Assembly (NCBI GenBank): GCA_007695205.1
Contig: REEF01000284.1
Coordinates: forward strand, 1-8,363
DNA length: 8,363 nt
Direction: 5' to 3'
DNA from: Planctomycetaceae bacterium
GTDB lineage: Bacteria; Planctomycetota; Planctomycetia; Pirellulales; Pirellulaceae
The notes beneath the pieces are model-generated. The model did no database searches and was not told where the DNA came from. It saw only the letters and a list, made by a program, of their open reading frames with translations. A program made the position numbers and the translations under genes. Below are positions 8,195 to 8,363 of the stretch, piece by piece; position 1 is the stretch's first letter, and each line of letters starts with the position of its first letter.

Positions 8195-8240
8195 AAATCC
8201 ACCTTTGACGTTAAAAACAAACTCTGTAGTGGTGGATTTT
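8195..8240 (+). terminator. Inverted repeat downstream of lnt, possible terminator
   Basis: Perfect 9-bp arms AAATCCACC (8195-8203) and GGTGGATTT (8231-8239) flank a 27-nt loop, about 50 bp after the lnt stop. Four T end the right arm (8237-8240). The position suits termination of the sulfotransferase-lnt operon before the next promoter. The loop is long for an intrinsic terminator, so a protein-binding or regulatory palindrome is the alternative. Confidence 0.4.
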
Positions 8241-8295
8241 GCGGGACGAAAGGGTATTGCAGGCCTCTTATTTTTCCTATCTTGAAATTACTTGG

Positions 8296-8325
8296 TTGAC
8301 ACAGGGTTTTGCGCAGAAATATACT
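8296..8325 (+). promoter_or_regulatory. Strong sigma70-type promoter for the next gene
   Basis: A perfect -35 TTGACA (8296-8301) and a -10 TATACT (8320-8325, 5 of 6) are separated by 18 bp. An AT-rich stretch (about 8268-8291) lies just upstream, as an UP element might. Transcription should begin near 8332. No start is certain inside the window: GAGGT at 8356-8360 predicts a start codon just past the right edge. An ATG at 8334 also reads open to the edge and would be nearly leaderless. Confidence 0.75.
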
Positions 8326-8355
8326 AGGCTTGAATGTTTACTGACCGAATTCGAC

Positions 8356-8360
8356 GAGGT
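8356..8360 (+). promoter_or_regulatory. Ribosome-binding sequence of a gene beginning beyond the window
   Basis: GAGGT sits about 25 bases downstream of the predicted transcription start, three bases from the window end. It implies a start codon within roughly the next ten bases. The gene itself cannot be identified. Confidence 0.45.
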
Positions 8361-8363
8361 GCA

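Noticed and set aside
6412..8220. A 602-codon open frame antisense to lnt, and a 568-codon frame in another plus-strand frame
   Set aside because: Their products are Arg/Gln/Pro/Gly-rich with no recognisable motif or membrane pattern, while the lnt frame has the full catalytic triad and family motifs. Long shadow frames are common in GC-biased coding sequence.

Overview
The window holds five complete protein genes and the promoter of a sixth gene that starts beyond the right edge. Base composition is moderately GC-rich. The secreted PQQ-propeller protein, with its WPEFRGPGG-type opening after a signal peptide, and the Sulfotransfer_3-type enzyme both resemble proteins common in Planctomycetota (Pirellulales such as Rhodopirellula and relatives). 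That assignment is inference from protein style. The apolipoprotein N-acyltransferase independently implies a diderm envelope with triacylated lipoproteins.

Layout: (1) 1-239, a non-coding leader with at most a weak promoter; (2) 240-1511 (+), a secreted PQQ/BamB-like beta-propeller protein; (3) 1512-1589, a short convergent gap with a weak hairpin; (4) 1590-5008 (-), a two-gene operon of a polytopic GT-C/GT39-like glycosyltransferase followed by acetate kinase, joined by an ATGA overlap; (5) 5009-5140, a divergent intergenic region; (6) 5141-8145 (+), a Sulfotransfer_3-family sulfotransferase followed by apolipoprotein N-acyltransferase (lnt), joined by a GTGA overlap if the outermost lnt start is used; (7) 8146-8363, a non-coding stretch with a long-loop inverted repeat that may terminate lnt, then a near-consensus sigma70-type promoter (TTGACA, 18 bp, TATACT) and a GAGGT ribosome-binding sequence at the edge.

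Three products act at or in the inner membrane or on envelope substrates (glycosyltransferase, probable sulfotransferase, Lnt), and a fourth is exported. The divergent pair could sugar-modify and sulfate envelope material, but the substrates cannot be read from sequence. Acetate kinase is a central-metabolism enzyme that looks out of place behind a membrane glycosyltransferase, and no phosphotransacetylase gene is in view.

I see no tRNA, rRNA, CRISPR array, insertion sequence or phage gene, and no convincing unknown multi-gene system. The most notable oddity is a nine-base T tract (coding strand) in codons 28-30 of the glycosyltransferase. It is the longest homopolymer in the window and a candidate slippage switch.
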